Source: Trichormus variabilis 0441 (GTDB lineage: Bacteria > Cyanobacteriota > Cyanobacteriia > Cyanobacteriales > Nostocaceae). Taken from it: a stretch of 64,000 nt of DNA. This document shows, piece after piece, positions 55,323-64,000 of the stretch. The position numbers were made by a program, and so were the translations under genes. Below the pieces are notes generated by a model. The model did no database searches. It was not told the DNA's origin and was given only the letters and a program-made list of their open reading frames with translations. The stretch is taken from positions 5,212,501 through 5,276,500 of the forward strand of contig NZ_CP047242.1 of NCBI RefSeq assembly GCF_009856605.1. Reading direction: 5' to 3'. Each line of letters begins with the position of its first letter. Positions within the stretch are counted from its first letter, which is position 1.

Positions 55323-56171
55323 CTACAGCCTCAATGACAACTGTCGCAATAAAGCGAATCTAATTAATCTCAAGGGTGTTGTAGAACCTTGGACGACTGG
55401 CAGACGTAAAAAACGCCCTACTGCCAAACGGGCAATTCCTTTGAGACGCGCTTGCAATCTCACTGTCAGAAATTTCCATGTTCCACCTTGTTCGCCAAGG
55501 GCATACAACGGCGTAAAGGCAAGTTTACCGTAGAGGACATCGGCGTGATGAACATTACCCAGATTGTTTTGCCGATGTTCTGGATTGGGTAAACCTCCAT
55601 GTTCTCCATAATTGCGCCAAGGAATGTAATTTTTCAGCTTGCGTTGGAGGAGAAATTTATCAATCTCGGAATCCCAAGTTGAGTATTTAGTGGCTCCTAT
55701 TTTTTCTGTGATTTCATCAGCTAGTTCTAATAAATAGGTGGCACTTTGCGAATTGACAATATAAGCAACGGCGGAAGTAGAAAAACCTTGAGCATAGCCT
55801 TCTGGTGAAACGTGATAAACCTGGGGCGCACAAGTGTAAAGCCAACTAATACCAACATCCTTTTGATGAGGTTCAAAAGGTAAGGGTAACTTACCAAAAC
55901 CAATGACTGGCACGAAATCTGCTTCAACAATGAGTGTTAGTTTATCTGTTTGTCTGGCTTTTTCCCAGGCGCTTCTATGATTGAGTAAACACAAATAACT
56001 GCGAGAAAAGTTTTGATATTCTGGTTGACTTTCTTGGCGGAGAACTTCGTAATTTAATCCCTCTTTAGTTAAGGTTGCTTCTAACTGTTCGGTTGATTCT
56101 TTATGAGCAATAATTAACACCTGATGAATGTAGTTAATCAGGGAATTATTAACCGTTTCTTGTTTATCCAT
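55323..56171 (-). CDS. Glycosyltransferase family 25-like protein
   Basis: 282 residues. IHQVLIIAHKESTEQLEATLTKEGLNYEVLRQ and SRSYLCLLNHRSAWEKARQ followed by LTLIVEADFVPVIGFGKLP (in parts) match the layout of GT25 LPS-type glycosyltransferases: start strand, S-C-L-x-H-x-x-x-W, then E-x-D with the metal site. FSTSAVAYIVNSQSATYLLE fits the acceptor half. The last ~60 residues are basic and family-unlike. It should transfer a sugar to a surface glycan or lipid; donor unknown. ATG at 56171. Confidence 0.65.
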   Translation of the reverse strand: MDKQETVNNSLINYIHQVLIIAHKESTEQLEATLTKEGLNYEVLRQESQPEYQNFSRSYLCLLNHRSAWEKARQTDKLTLIVEADFVPVIGFGKLPLPFEPHQKDVGISWLYTCAPQVYHVSPEGYAQGFSTSAVAYIVNSQSATYLLELADEITEKIGATKYSTWDSEIDKFLLQRKLKNYIPWRNYGEHGGLPNPEHRQNNLGNVHHADVLYGKLAFTPLYALGEQGGTWKFLTVRLQARLKGIARLAVGRFLRLPVVQGSTTPLRLIRFALLRQLSLRL

Positions 56172-56640
56172 AACTTTTAATAAAACTCATTAACTAAAAT
56201 CTGGTTTCAGAGTGATTTAGGGTTTATTGCTGCGGAATGGTACGGGAACAATGTATGTCGGCGGCTAATTTTGCCTAAAATTTTATGCCACATTCTAGCC
56301 TAGTCATGGTATTTGTAGCACGTTTATCATATTTCTCGTTTGATTGAGATATATAGCTGGGGACGGGGGATTGGGGACTGGTGACTGGGTGAGAAGTCTT
56401 GTTATGTCTAGGTTGTATCATCTATTGATGTCCTAACACTACTGGCGACAGCTATATCTCTATTGATTAAGTAAATTAAAAGTTATATTTTTTACCGATT
56501 GTTTATGATGAACTACCTGATACTTGTGACTCAGGAGAGAGAAAGCATAAAAAAATCTTGAGCGATCGCCCCTCAATTTAGCACAGCACGTTATCATCAG
56601 GTATTGTGGCTTCTCTGTGCGTAACTTCCAGCATCTATCT
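56172..56640. other. 469-base gap upstream of mutS
   Basis: Between two divergent genes. Has GGGGACTGG/GGGGATTGG heptamer-like units at 56360-56390 (STRR type) and a HIP1 half near 56562. No reading frame of note; promoter positions not clear. Confidence 0.4.
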
Positions 56641-59205
56641 ATGACCGCTTCTGACATTCAGCCGACGGAACCCCATACTCCCCCAACCCCTCACGCCGAC
56701 ACTCGACTGGTAGACCGCACTAAGCTGAGTAAGATGTATCAGCATTATGTTGAGGTGAAAGATAAGTATCCTCATGCGTTGTTGTTGTATCGGGTGGGTG
56801 ATTTCTTTGAAACGTTTTTTCAAGATGCTGTCACGGTAGCTAGAGAATTAGAATTAGTCCTGACAAGTAAACACGGTGGCGAAGTTGGACGGGTAGCCAT
56901 GACTGGTGTTCCTCACCATGCTTGGGAACGCTACACTACCCAATTGGTGGAAAAAGGTTATGCTGTGGTGATTTGCGACCAAGTAGAAGATGCTTCCGAG
57001 GCTGTGGGTTTGGTGCGGCGGGAGGTGACGCGCATCCTGACTCCCGGCACTTTGCTCGAAGAGGGAATGCTCAAATCAAGTCGCAATAATTACTTAGCAG
57101 CTGTGGTAATTACGAGCAATCATTGGGGGCTAGCCTATGCAGACATCTCCACCGGGGAATTTTTGACAACTCAAGATAGTGATTTAGAACGGTTGACCCA
57201 GGAATTGATGCGGTTGCAACCTTCAGAAGTATTGGTTCCCACCAACGCCCCAGATTTGGGTACATTGCTGCGTCCGGGGGAAACTTCACCACACCTTCCA
57301 GAATGTTTACCACCATCATTTTGCTATAGCTTGCGATCGCAACAACCATTCTCCCAGGCCGAAGCTAGAAGTACATTATTGCAGAGATTTAAAGTGCGAT
57401 CGCTGGAAGGTTTGGGTTGCGACCATCTCCCCTTGGCTGTGCGCGCGGCTGGTGGGTTGTTGGAATATGTGGAAGATACCCAAAAAGCTGGACAAGTATC
57501 CCTGCAAAGACTCCGCACCTATACCATTACCGATTATCTAATTGTTGATAACCAAACCCGCCGCAATTTGGAAATTACTCAAACAGTTCGTGATGGTACT
57601 TTTCACGGTTCCTTACTATGGGCATTAGATAAAACTAGCACGGCGATGGGTAGTCGGGCTTTGCGGCGATGGCTATTACAACCGCTACTGGATATTAAAG
57701 GGATTAGTTCACGCCAAGACACCATCCAAGAATTAGTCACAAATACTCGACTACGGCAAGATTTACGGCATTTGTTACGCCAAATTTACGACCTCGAAAG
57801 GCTAACGGGTCGGGCTAGTTCGGGGACTGCAAATGCTAGAGATTTAGTCGCCTTGGCTGATTCCCTCTCCCGTTTGCCAGAATTAGCCAACTTAGTCATT
57901 GATGCTCATTCGCCTTTCCTCAAGGCTTTGCAAAAAGTACCGCCAATTTTAGAAGAACTGGCACAAAAAATACACGCTCATCTGGTAGAATCACCACCAT
58001 TACATCTCAAAGAAGGGGGCTTGATTCGTCCTGGTGTCAATCCTTTATTGGATGAAAGAAAAGCGACCGTCGAAGCAGACCACCAATGGATTGCTAATTT
58101 AGAAGTGGATGAAAGGGCGAGAACGGGAATCCCTTTGCTGAAGGTGGGATTTAACGAAACCTTTGGCTATTACATTAGTATTTCCCGCGCCAAAGCTGAC
58201 CAAGTACCCGCCAATTACATCCGCAAGCAAACCCTGAAAAATGAGGAACGTTACATCACCCCGGAATTGAAGGAAAGGGAAGCCAGGATTCTCACAGCGC
58301 GGGATGATTTACATAAGTTGGAATATGAGGTTTTTGTCACCTTACGGGAAGAAGTAGGAGAACAGGCGGAAGCAATTCGCCACCTTTCCCGCGCCGTAGC
58401 CGCCGCCGATGTGTTGTGTGGTTTAGCTGAGTTGGCGGTTTATCAAGGTTATTGTCGTCCCGAAATGGTGAATGGACGAGAGATAGCAATTATCGATGGT
58501 CGCCATCCGGTAGTGGAACAGTCCTTACCTGCGGGGTTCTTTGTGCCAAATTCCACCCAGTTGGGGAGTAATGAAGAAACCCACCAACTTCCTGACTTAA
58601 TTATTCTAACTGGACCAAATGCCAGTGGTAAAAGTTGTTACCTGCGTCAAGTGGGTTTAATTCAACTAATGGCGCAGATTGGCAGTTTTGTTCCGGCTAA
58701 ATCTGCTAGGTTGGGAATATGCGATCGCATTTTTACCCGCGTTGGTGCAGTGGATGATTTAGCCACAGGTCAATCTACATTTATGGTGGAGATGAATGAG
58801 ACAGCAAATATTCTCAATCATGCCACATCTAGATCCCTAGTTTTATTAGATGAAATTGGTAGAGGAACCGCTACTTTTGACGGTCTTTCCATCGCTTGGG
58901 CGGTTGCAGAATATATCGCCACCGAGATTCGTTCCCGGACAATTTTTGCCACTCACTACCATGAATTAAACGAACTGGCGGGAATGTTACCAAATGTGGC
59001 TAACTATCAGGTGACAGTGAAAGAATTACCAGACCAAATTATCTTTCTGCACCAAGTCCAACCAGGAGGCGCTGACAAGTCCTACGGTATTGAAGCGGGA
59101 AGGTTAGCGGGTTTACCAACCGTAGTCATTCAACGGGCGAAACAAGTCATGGGGCAAATTGAGAAACATAGTAAGATTGCGATGGGATTGCAAAATTTGG
59201 ATTAA
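56641..59205 (+). CDS. mutS: DNA mismatch repair protein MutS
   Basis: 854 residues. The mismatch-reading F-x-E is in [14 protein letters not shown] (about residue 55). Connector, lever and clamp domains follow; the ATPase domain has Walker [18 protein letters not shown] (family consensus GPNMGGKS; here Ala-Ser), Walker [17 protein letters not shown] and the ATHYHEL motif. Residues for dimer contact follow. It starts repair of mispaired bases. The frame also has GTG at 56617; ATG at 56641 is preferred for its codon and length. The stop is 13 bases from the convergent Crp gene. Confidence 0.96.
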   Translation: MTASDIQPTEPHTPPTPHADTRLVDRTKLSKMYQHYVEVKDKYPHALLLYRVGDFFETFFQDAVTVARELELVLTSKHGGEVGRVAMTGVPHHAWERYTTQLVEKGYAVVICDQVEDASEAVGLVRREVTRILTPGTLLEEGMLKSSRNNYLAAVVITSNHWGLAYADISTGEFLTTQDSDLERLTQELMRLQPSEVLVPTNAPDLGTLLRPGETSPHLPECLPPSFCYSLRSQQPFSQAEARSTLLQRFKVRSLEGLGCDHLPLAVRAAGGLLEYVEDTQKAGQVSLQRLRTYTITDYLIVDNQTRRNLEITQTVRDGTFHGSLLWALDKTSTAMGSRALRRWLLQPLLDIKGISSRQDTIQELVTNTRLRQDLRHLLRQIYDLERLTGRASSGTANARDLVALADSLSRLPELANLVIDAHSPFLKALQKVPPILEELAQKIHAHLVESPPLHLKEGGLIRPGVNPLLDERKATVEADHQWIANLEVDERARTGIPLLKVGFNETFGYYISISRAKADQVPANYIRKQTLKNEERYITPELKEREARILTARDDLHKLEYEVFVTLREEVGEQAEAIRHLSRAVAAADVLCGLAELAVYQGYCRPEMVNGREIAIIDGRHPVVEQSLPAGFFVPNSTQLGSNEETHQLPDLIILTGPNASGKSCYLRQVGLIQLMAQIGSFVPAKSARLGICDRIFTRVGAVDDLATGQSTFMVEMNETANILNHATSRSLVLLDEIGRGTATFDGLSIAWAVAEYIATEIRSRTIFATHYHELNELAGMLPNVANYQVTVKELPDQIIFLHQVQPGGADKSYGIEAGRLAGLPTVVIQRAKQVMGQIEKHSKIAMGLQNLD

Positions 59206-59217
59206 GCCACCCCTCTT

Positions 59218-59913
59218 TCATTTTTTATTTTGTAAATTAATCAACCGATCGCGATCGCATAATCTCACAGTAGTCCCTTCCATCTCGATAATTTTTTCTT
59301 GAGCAAGTTTGTATAAAGCACGAGAAAGCGTTTCGGGTATTGTCCCTAATAAAGCTGCAAGCTGTCCTTTAGGTAAATCTAGCTCGACGACATCCGCATT
59401 ACCCAAGCGCTTACTCAAATTTAATAAGTAGTTGGCTAATCGTTGGGGTACTTCCTGAAAAGACAGAGTATCAACCAAGTGTGTTAATTTGCGTAAGTGT
59501 CGAGCCAAAGTTCCTAAAATTGCCAGTGCCAATGTAGGATGTTGTTGCAACACCGTCAAAAATGATGATCTAGGAATAAACACCACCTGGGAATTTTCCA
59601 ACGCTGCGGCTGAAGCAGGATAATTTCCCCCATCAAAAGCTGGTACTTCCGCAAAATATTCTTCCGCGCCGAATATGTGGAAAATTTGTTCTTTACCGCC
59701 ATTCGCTACCTTAAAAATCTTCACCCTACCAGACTTAACAATAAAAAACCCCGTCCCCTCATCACCTTCCCAGAATATAATTTCCCCTTTTTTATAAGTT
59801 TGCACAATAGCAATATTCGCCAGTGCTTGCAATTGTTCATCTAATAGATCCCGAAAAATCGGCGTTTTCTGTAAAAATTGTTTAACTTCTAAAATACGTT
59901 CCGTAACAGTCAT
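59218..59913 (-). CDS. Crp/Fnr-family regulator, probable regulator of hcp
   Basis: 231 residues. cNMP-binding-type sensor domain (about 15-125: YKKGEIIFWEGDEGTGFFIVKSGRVKIF, given in part), a long dimer helix, and a winged helix-turn-helix with recognition helix IPETLSRALYKL. The E-x-x-S-R in it is the FNR signature that reads TTGA half-sites. Only one Cys occurs, so there is no FNR-type iron-sulphur cluster; this fits the DNR/HcpR group, some of which sense NO through heme. It is divergent from hcp, and a TTGAC-N4-ATCAA site lies between them. Regulation of hcp is inferred from these facts. Confidence 0.85.
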   Translation of the reverse strand: MTVTERILEVKQFLQKTPIFRDLLDEQLQALANIAIVQTYKKGEIIFWEGDEGTGFFIVKSGRVKIFKVANGGKEQIFHIFGAEEYFAEVPAFDGGNYPASAAALENSQVVFIPRSSFLTVLQQHPTLALAILGTLARHLRKLTHLVDTLSFQEVPQRLANYLLNLSKRLGNADVVELDLPKGQLAALLGTIPETLSRALYKLAQEKIIEMEGTTVRLCDRDRLINLQNKK

Positions 59914-60106
59914 AAATAAAATTTCTCTTGCAGTTATGTAAAAAAATGAACAACAGCAGGCGACTCATCCCAATTCTCCATAAACACACACCTAATTCCA
60001 AATACCTAACGACATAACAAATCATCCTCAAAAAACCTCCGCGCAAACCTCAGCGCCCCTCCTCGTTCAAAACTCCTCCTCCCTTCACCGAACTTTACAA
60101 ATACTT

Positions 60107-60120
60107 TTGACTTAGATCAA
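60107..60120 (+). promoter_or_regulatory. FNR/DNR-type operator upstream of hcp
   Basis: TTGACTTAGATCAA fits the TTGAy-N4-rTCAA consensus of FNR-class regulators. Its centre (60113.5) lies 63 bases before the hcp start. If the site acts in the usual activator position of -41.5, transcription would start near 60155 and TACTCT at 60143-60148 would be the -10 element. The adjacent divergent Crp/Fnr gene carries the matching E-x-x-S-R helix. Confidence 0.7.
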
Positions 60121-60176
60121 GGAATTACTCTATCCAAAGAAATACTCTGGAAGCATAAAGATTTGAGAGAAGATTT

Positions 60177-61811
60177 ATGTTCTGTAACCAGTGTGAACAA
60201 ACTACCCGTGGCGATGTCTGTCATCAGTGGGGAGCCTGCGGTAAAAGTCCAGAAGTTGATGCTTTACAAGATTTACTAGTCCATTGTTTACGCGGACTCT
60301 CCCAGGTAGCGCTACAAGCAAAATCTCTAGGACTGGCGACTCGTGAGACAGATGAGTTCACCTGTGAGATGCTCTTCTCCACACTCACAAACGTCAACTT
60401 TTCCACATCTGATTTTATTAGCTTTGTCAATCGCGCGATCGCCTTACGTGAAAGTCTGAAGTTACAAATTCAAGCCACAGGTAACGCCGTCATCCAATCG
60501 GCGATTAACTCTTTTCAACCTGCTAGCGACACCCAAAAACAAATTCAGCAAGGAAAAGACCTAGAATTTGAATTTATCAGCCAATCTGCTAAAAATGTCG
60601 ATATTTTCTCACTCAAGCTCACCTTATTATACGGACTCAAGGGTGTTGCTGCTTATGCCTTCCATGCCTTGGAACTAAACCAGCACGATGAAAGCTTATA
60701 CATATTTTTCCACGAAGTTTTAGCAAATCTTGATGCCCAAGACAAGAGTTTACAAGATTGGCTTGATTTAACCTTAAAAGTTGGGCAAATGAACCTGAAA
60801 GCAATGGAATTACTTGATGCTGGTAATACCGAAACCTTTGGACATCCTACCCCAACAACTGTTCCCCTTGGTCATACCGTAGGTAAAGCCATCCTCGTTT
60901 CAGGACATGATTTACTCGCTTTAAAAGCCGTCCTCGAACAAACATCTGGAACCGGAATCAAAGTATATACTCACGGCGAACTCCTCCCCGCACATGGCTA
61001 TCCAAAGCTAAAACAGACTCATCCTCACCTTTATGGACACTACGGTACAGCGTGGCAAAATCAAACCCATGAGTTTGAACGCTTTCCTGGTGCGATCGTT
61101 ATGACGACTAATTGTCTCATGCCGCCCCATGAAACTTACAAAGATAAGGTGTTTACTTTGGGGCCTGTGGGTTATCCTGGTTTGCAACATATCAGCATCC
61201 ACGACATTTCCCTAGTTATCCAAAAAGCATTAGAACTCCCAGGTTTTACCGAAGATAGCGAACAAAAAACAGTAACTACAGGTTTTGCTAGAAATGCAGT
61301 TTTAGGTGTAGCCGATACTGTCATTAATGCGGTAAAACAAGGTGATATCCGCCACTTCTTCCTAGTTGGTGGTTGTGATGGCGCGAAACCAGGACGCAAT
61401 TACTACAGTGATTTAGTAGAAAAAATCCCCAATGATTGTGTAGTCTTAACTTTGGGTTGTGGCAAATTCCGCTTCTTTGATCAGAATTTGGGTGATATCG
61501 GTGGGATTCCTCGCTTACTCGACCTCGGACAGTGTAACGATGCTTACTCAGCCATTCAGATTGCCGTGGCTTTAGCCAATACTTTTGAAGTTAATGTGAA
61601 TCAACTACCACTGTCGATGATACTGTCTTGGTATGAACAAAAAGCGATCGCTGTTCTCCTAACACTGTTGTACTTGGGTATCCAAAATATTCGCATTGGC
61701 CCCACACTCCCAGCTTTCCTTACTCCCAATGTTGTGAAGTTGCTCTCAGAAACCTTCCATCTCCAACTCATCACCACACCAGAACAAGATTTGGCGGTAT
61801 GTCTAGGTTAA
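60177..61811 (+). CDS. hcp: Hybrid cluster protein (hydroxylamine/NO reductase)
   Basis: 544 residues, full length. N-terminal cysteines C3, C6, C15 and C21 (MFCNQCEQT...CHQWGACGK) bind the first Fe-S cluster. Hybrid-cluster ligands are visible further on: the ESG-type region, GHD in ILVSGHDLLAL, TTNCLMPP, VGGCDGAKPGRNYY and LTLGCGKFRF, with the late Glu/Lys segment near GGIPRLLDLGQCNDAYSA. It reduces hydroxylamine in vitro and is now thought to detoxify NO. No hcr reductase gene follows. Controlled, by inference, by the divergent Crp/Fnr gene. Confidence 0.95.
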   Translation: MFCNQCEQTTRGDVCHQWGACGKSPEVDALQDLLVHCLRGLSQVALQAKSLGLATRETDEFTCEMLFSTLTNVNFSTSDFISFVNRAIALRESLKLQIQATGNAVIQSAINSFQPASDTQKQIQQGKDLEFEFISQSAKNVDIFSLKLTLLYGLKGVAAYAFHALELNQHDESLYIFFHEVLANLDAQDKSLQDWLDLTLKVGQMNLKAMELLDAGNTETFGHPTPTTVPLGHTVGKAILVSGHDLLALKAVLEQTSGTGIKVYTHGELLPAHGYPKLKQTHPHLYGHYGTAWQNQTHEFERFPGAIVMTTNCLMPPHETYKDKVFTLGPVGYPGLQHISIHDISLVIQKALELPGFTEDSEQKTVTTGFARNAVLGVADTVINAVKQGDIRHFFLVGGCDGAKPGRNYYSDLVEKIPNDCVVLTLGCGKFRFFDQNLGDIGGIPRLLDLGQCNDAYSAIQIAVALANTFEVNVNQLPLSMILSWYEQKAIAVLLTLLYLGIQNIRIGPTLPAFLTPNVVKLLSETFHLQLITTPEQDLAVCLG

Positions 61812-61903
61812 TATCCTGGTAATGGTGAAAGACAATGATAGGACTTACGCAGTGTTACTAATTTTCTGGCTTTTTTGTCAATAGTCAATAGTCAATAGTC
61901 ATA

Positions 61904-63064
61904 CTAAATTGGGAAAGGAAGTATTAATTGAATAACTGAGGTCAAATTTGGCAAATCCAATCAAACCCAACCTTGCCATGAACAATTTGAGGGTGAGACA
62001 TTAACCATTGACAACGAGAAATTAACACAGTTTCTAGTTCATCGAGAGTAGAAAACATCTGATTAGCAACAGCTTCACGTAGAAGCGACCAAACACACTC
62101 AGTCGGTTGGAGTTGAGGTGTATAAGCAGGCAGAGGAAACAGAATGATACCAGCTGGCAACATTAATTGTTTACTGGTATGCCAACCAGCTTGATCAACA
62201 AGCAAAACAATGATTTTGTGATGATGAGGATTGACTTCAGCGGCAAAAGCATCTAAAGCCATTTGCATGACAGCAATGTTGACTCTGGGTAAAATCAAGA
62301 AAAAACTCTCGCCAGTAGCTGGATGGACAAATCCATAAGTATAAAGCCATTGGTAACGAGTGCGATGCACAGCATTGGGACGATGACCTACTGGTGTCCA
62401 AACTCGACGGACGATGGGTTTGAGGCCTAATCGAGCTTCATCTTCTGCCCAAACTTCAACTGATTTGTGCGGATGGAGGAAACGTAACAATCGCACAAAC
62501 TCCGTTAACTCAGTTTTAAACATCTGTCTTTGAACAAAAGTTGCCGCCTCAGTATGCAGAGGTCGTGGTTGTTGCAGACTAAATCCTAGCCTTTTGAGGT
62601 AATCCCAAGCTGTAGTGACATGGAGTGTAATTCCAAACTGTACTCGGATCAATTCCCCTACTTTTGGCGCACTCCATAACCCCCCATCTTCTGGTGGTGA
62701 AGCTAACCTTTGGCGCAACCACTGTTGTTGCTCGTTTGTGAGTGCAAGTTTTTTTCCTCCTGGTTTCAGTTTCTGTTGATTGATGATTCCGTTTGCTCCT
62801 AGCTTGTTGTATCGCCGCACGATTTTTCTCACCCAGTCCCCTGAGAATCCCACAATCTCTGCTACCTTTTGCGCTGACAACTGTGGTTGTTGATTGAGCA
62901 ATTTAATCACTAACCATCGGGTTTTCTCTTGTGCATCTTCACATCGGCGATAACTTTGTTCTATTTCTTCTGTTGATAGATGCTCTGTTAGTTTTATCCT
63001 GGGACGTACCATTTTTCTAGCCTTTTTCCCTCTGCTTCAAATGATACTACCTTTCCCTATTCAG
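61904..63064 (-). mobile_element. IS630-family insertion sequence, 1161 bp
   Basis: Ends CTAAATTGGGAAAGG (61904 on) and, read from 63064 on the minus strand, CTGAATAGGGAAAGG are inverted repeats that extend to ~30 bases with five mismatches. Both sides carry the TA target duplication (61902-61903 and 63065-63066), the IS630/Tc1 hallmark. It lies inside a MITE that has its own ends and TA duplication. Confidence 0.88.
61942..63012 (-). CDS. IS630-family transposase
   Basis: 356 residues in one frame. N-terminal helix-turn-helix pair (SAQKVAEIVGFSGDWVRKIVRRYNKLG, given in part) binds the ends. The DDE core: Asp in VEVWAEDEARLGL, Asp in IVLLVDQAGWHTSK, Glu in PAYTPQLQPTECVWSLLRE. It cuts at TA dinucleotides. 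No frameshift is needed, unlike many IS630 members with two frames. It appears intact and may be active. Confidence 0.93.
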   Translation of the reverse strand: MVRPRIKLTEHLSTEEIEQSYRRCEDAQEKTRWLVIKLLNQQPQLSAQKVAEIVGFSGDWVRKIVRRYNKLGANGIINQQKLKPGGKKLALTNEQQQWLRQRLASPPEDGGLWSAPKVGELIRVQFGITLHVTTAWDYLKRLGFSLQQPRPLHTEAATFVQRQMFKTELTEFVRLLRFLHPHKSVEVWAEDEARLGLKPIVRRVWTPVGHRPNAVHRTRYQWLYTYGFVHPATGESFFLILPRVNIAVMQMALDAFAAEVNPHHHKIIVLLVDQAGWHTSKQLMLPAGIILFPLPAYTPQLQPTECVWSLLREAVANQMFSTLDELETVLISRCQWLMSHPQIVHGKVGFDWICQI

Positions 63065-63167
63065 TATCAATAGTCAAAATCAAGGTTTTTGGACTGTGGA
63101 CTATTGACTATTGACCACCCTCAGAAGGGTTTTTTAATTCAGTGCGTCAGTCCTAAATTAACAAAAC

Positions 63168-63196
63168 AAAAAAAGGGGATGATTTTTGTCATCCCC
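63168..63196 (-). terminator. Terminator of ftsH
   Basis: On the minus strand GGGGATGA-loop-TCATCCCC forms an 8-bp stem followed by seven T. It lies just after the ftsH stop and just outside the MITE end. Confidence 0.85.
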
Positions 63197-63222
63197 TGCT
63201 ATTTGCTGATAAAACTTAAAGC

Positions 63223-64000
63223 TTACAGTTGTGGTACAAACTGCTGCTTATCAGGTACATCAGTGTACTCAGCCACAATTTGCCGGAACTCGTCGCCGTC
63301 AATGGTTTCTTTTTCAATCAGCAGGTCAACGATGCGATCTGTAACGGTGCGATGATCACGCATAATCTTCTTAGCGTTTTCATAGCATTCGTCAACAATC
63401 AACCGGACTTGAGAGTCAATTCTTGCCGCAATGGATTCAGAATAATCTGATCTGGTCATCCAGTCACGACCTAAGAATACTTCTCCTTGTTGACTTTCCA
63501 AGGACAAGGGGCCTAAATCAGACATCCCAAATCTTGTCACCATTTGCCGTGCCATTCCTGACACCTGTTGCAAGTCTCCGCCTGCACCTGTGGTCACTTC
63601 CGCAGAACCAAAAATTATTTCTTCCGCCGCACGACCACCCAAAGCGCCGGTAATTCTGGCTTTGAGTTGGGAACGAGAAATTAAACCTTGTTCTTCGTTG
63701 GGAGTAAACCAAGTTAAACCTTGGGCTTGTCCTCTAGGAATCAGGGTGACTTTCTGCACTGGGTCATGGTCTTTTAATAAAGTACCTACCAAGGCGTGTC
63801 CTACTTCGTGGTAAGCAATTAAGCGCTTGCTCTTGCTATCTACGAGGGGAGTTCCTTCCATCCCCGCGACGACTCTATCCACCGCATCATCAATTTCGCT
63901 GAGGGTGATACCTTCTTTACGTCTTCTGGCGGTAAGAATAGCGGCTTCGTTGAGCAAGTTGGCTAAATCTGCACCGGTGAATCCAGGGGTACGACGGGCG
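63223..64000 (-). CDS. ftsH: ATP-dependent zinc metalloprotease FtsH, C-terminal part
   Basis: The last 259 codons; the membrane and AAA+ parts lie beyond the window edge. Present are the end of the AAA lid ([23 protein letters not shown]), the zinc site [11 protein letters not shown], and the third ligand Asp region ([30 protein letters not shown], in parts), ending [10 protein letters not shown]. FtsH degrades membrane proteins; in cyanobacteria hetero-complexes replace damaged photosystem II D1. Which of the four cyanobacterial paralogs this is cannot be told from this part. Confidence 0.95.
   Translation of the reverse strand, partial: ARRTPGFTGADLANLLNEAAILTARRRKEGITLSEIDDAVDRVVAGMEGTPLVDSKSKRLIAYHEVGHALVGTLLKDHDPVQKVTLIPRGQAQGLTWFTPNEEQGLISRSQLKARITGALGGRAAEEIIFGSAEVTTGAGGDLQQVSGMARQMVTRFGMSDLGPLSLESQQGEVFLGRDWMTRSDYSESIAARIDSQVRLIVDECYENAKKIMRDHRTVTDRIVDLLIEKETIDGDEFRQIVAEYTDVPDKQQFVPQL

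Larger units (their letters stand above)
61841..63153. mobile_element. Older MITE (~150 bp when empty) carrying the nested IS630 copy
   Basis: Outer ends GGACTTACGCAGTG at 61841 and, on the other strand, GGACTGACGCACTG at 63153 are inverted copies with two mismatches, each flanked by TA (61839-61840; 63154-63155). Leaving out the inner element gives a ~150-bp non-coding unit with CAATAGT repeats, of the Nostoc MITE kind that depends on Tc1/IS630-type transposases. Confidence 0.7.

Noticed and set aside
61841..63153. First reading of GGACTTACGCA ends as the ends of the IS630 element itself
   Set aside because: A better pair of ~30-base inverted repeats with TA duplications lies inside (61904-63064) and directly flanks the transposase; the outer ends belong to another element.

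Overview
The window comes from a filamentous, heterocyst-forming-type cyanobacterium of the Nostocaceae (Anabaena/Nostoc/Trichormus group). The evidence is the very frequent HIP1 octamer GCGATCGC, heptamer repeats of the CCCCAGT/CCCCAAT kind, cyanobacteria-only families (DUF1815, DUF2839, DUF2854, CRR7-like, DUF3493/LPA1-like), the clock-linked kinase SasA, many TPR, SLH and RTX surface proteins, and an AvaI-type restriction system. The species is inferred, not proven. Genes sit mostly alone on alternating strands with few operons.

Layout. 1-9.6 kb: end of a GHL10-type glycoside hydrolase, an RluA-type pseudouridine synthase with a long N-terminal extension, a hotdog thioesterase, a truncated CHAT-domain remnant, DUF1815 and DUF2839 proteins, a DinG-like protein whose ATPase motifs are degenerate, an M48 metallopeptidase and a small secreted protein. 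9.7-16.7 kb: an RTX protein with a tandem duplication, a Uma2 nuclease, lysyl-tRNA synthetase with a KTSC tail, a PIN toxin-antitoxin pair whose toxin is split by an intact IS4-family element with a 9-bp target duplication, and a VOC protein. 16.9-24.1 kb: a sigma-70-like factor, TPR protein, secreted protein, DUF2267 protein, sensor kinase and a second RTX protein.

24.6-30.1 kb is the most unusual part: two small secreted proteins with the same C-terminal signature, a PapD-like periplasmic chaperone and a 980-residue usher-like outer-membrane protein follow one another on the + strand. They look like a divergent chaperone-usher surface-fibre locus. 30.3-43.2 kb: ppk, a lone receiver, DUF2854, CRR7-like, a REC-GGDEF protein convergent with sasA, an unrecognised secreted protein, acyl-ACP/CoA synthetase, YlqD and a membrane-anchored protein.

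43.5-64 kb: dihydrolipoamide acetyltransferase (pyruvate dehydrogenase E2), TPR, beta-helix/SLH protein, a DUF3493 protein, tRNA-Thr(CGU), an AvaI/BsoBI-type restriction-modification pair, M42 peptidase, GDSL esterase with a PEP-CTERM-like tail, SLH lipoprotein, glycosyltransferase-like protein, mutS, a Crp/Fnr regulator divergent from hcp with an FNR-type box between them, an IS630-family element nested inside an older MITE, and the end of ftsH. The working themes are cell-surface and secreted proteins, signalling, mobile DNA and its scars, and a nitrosative-stress module (Crp-Hcp). No CRISPR array or rRNA was seen.
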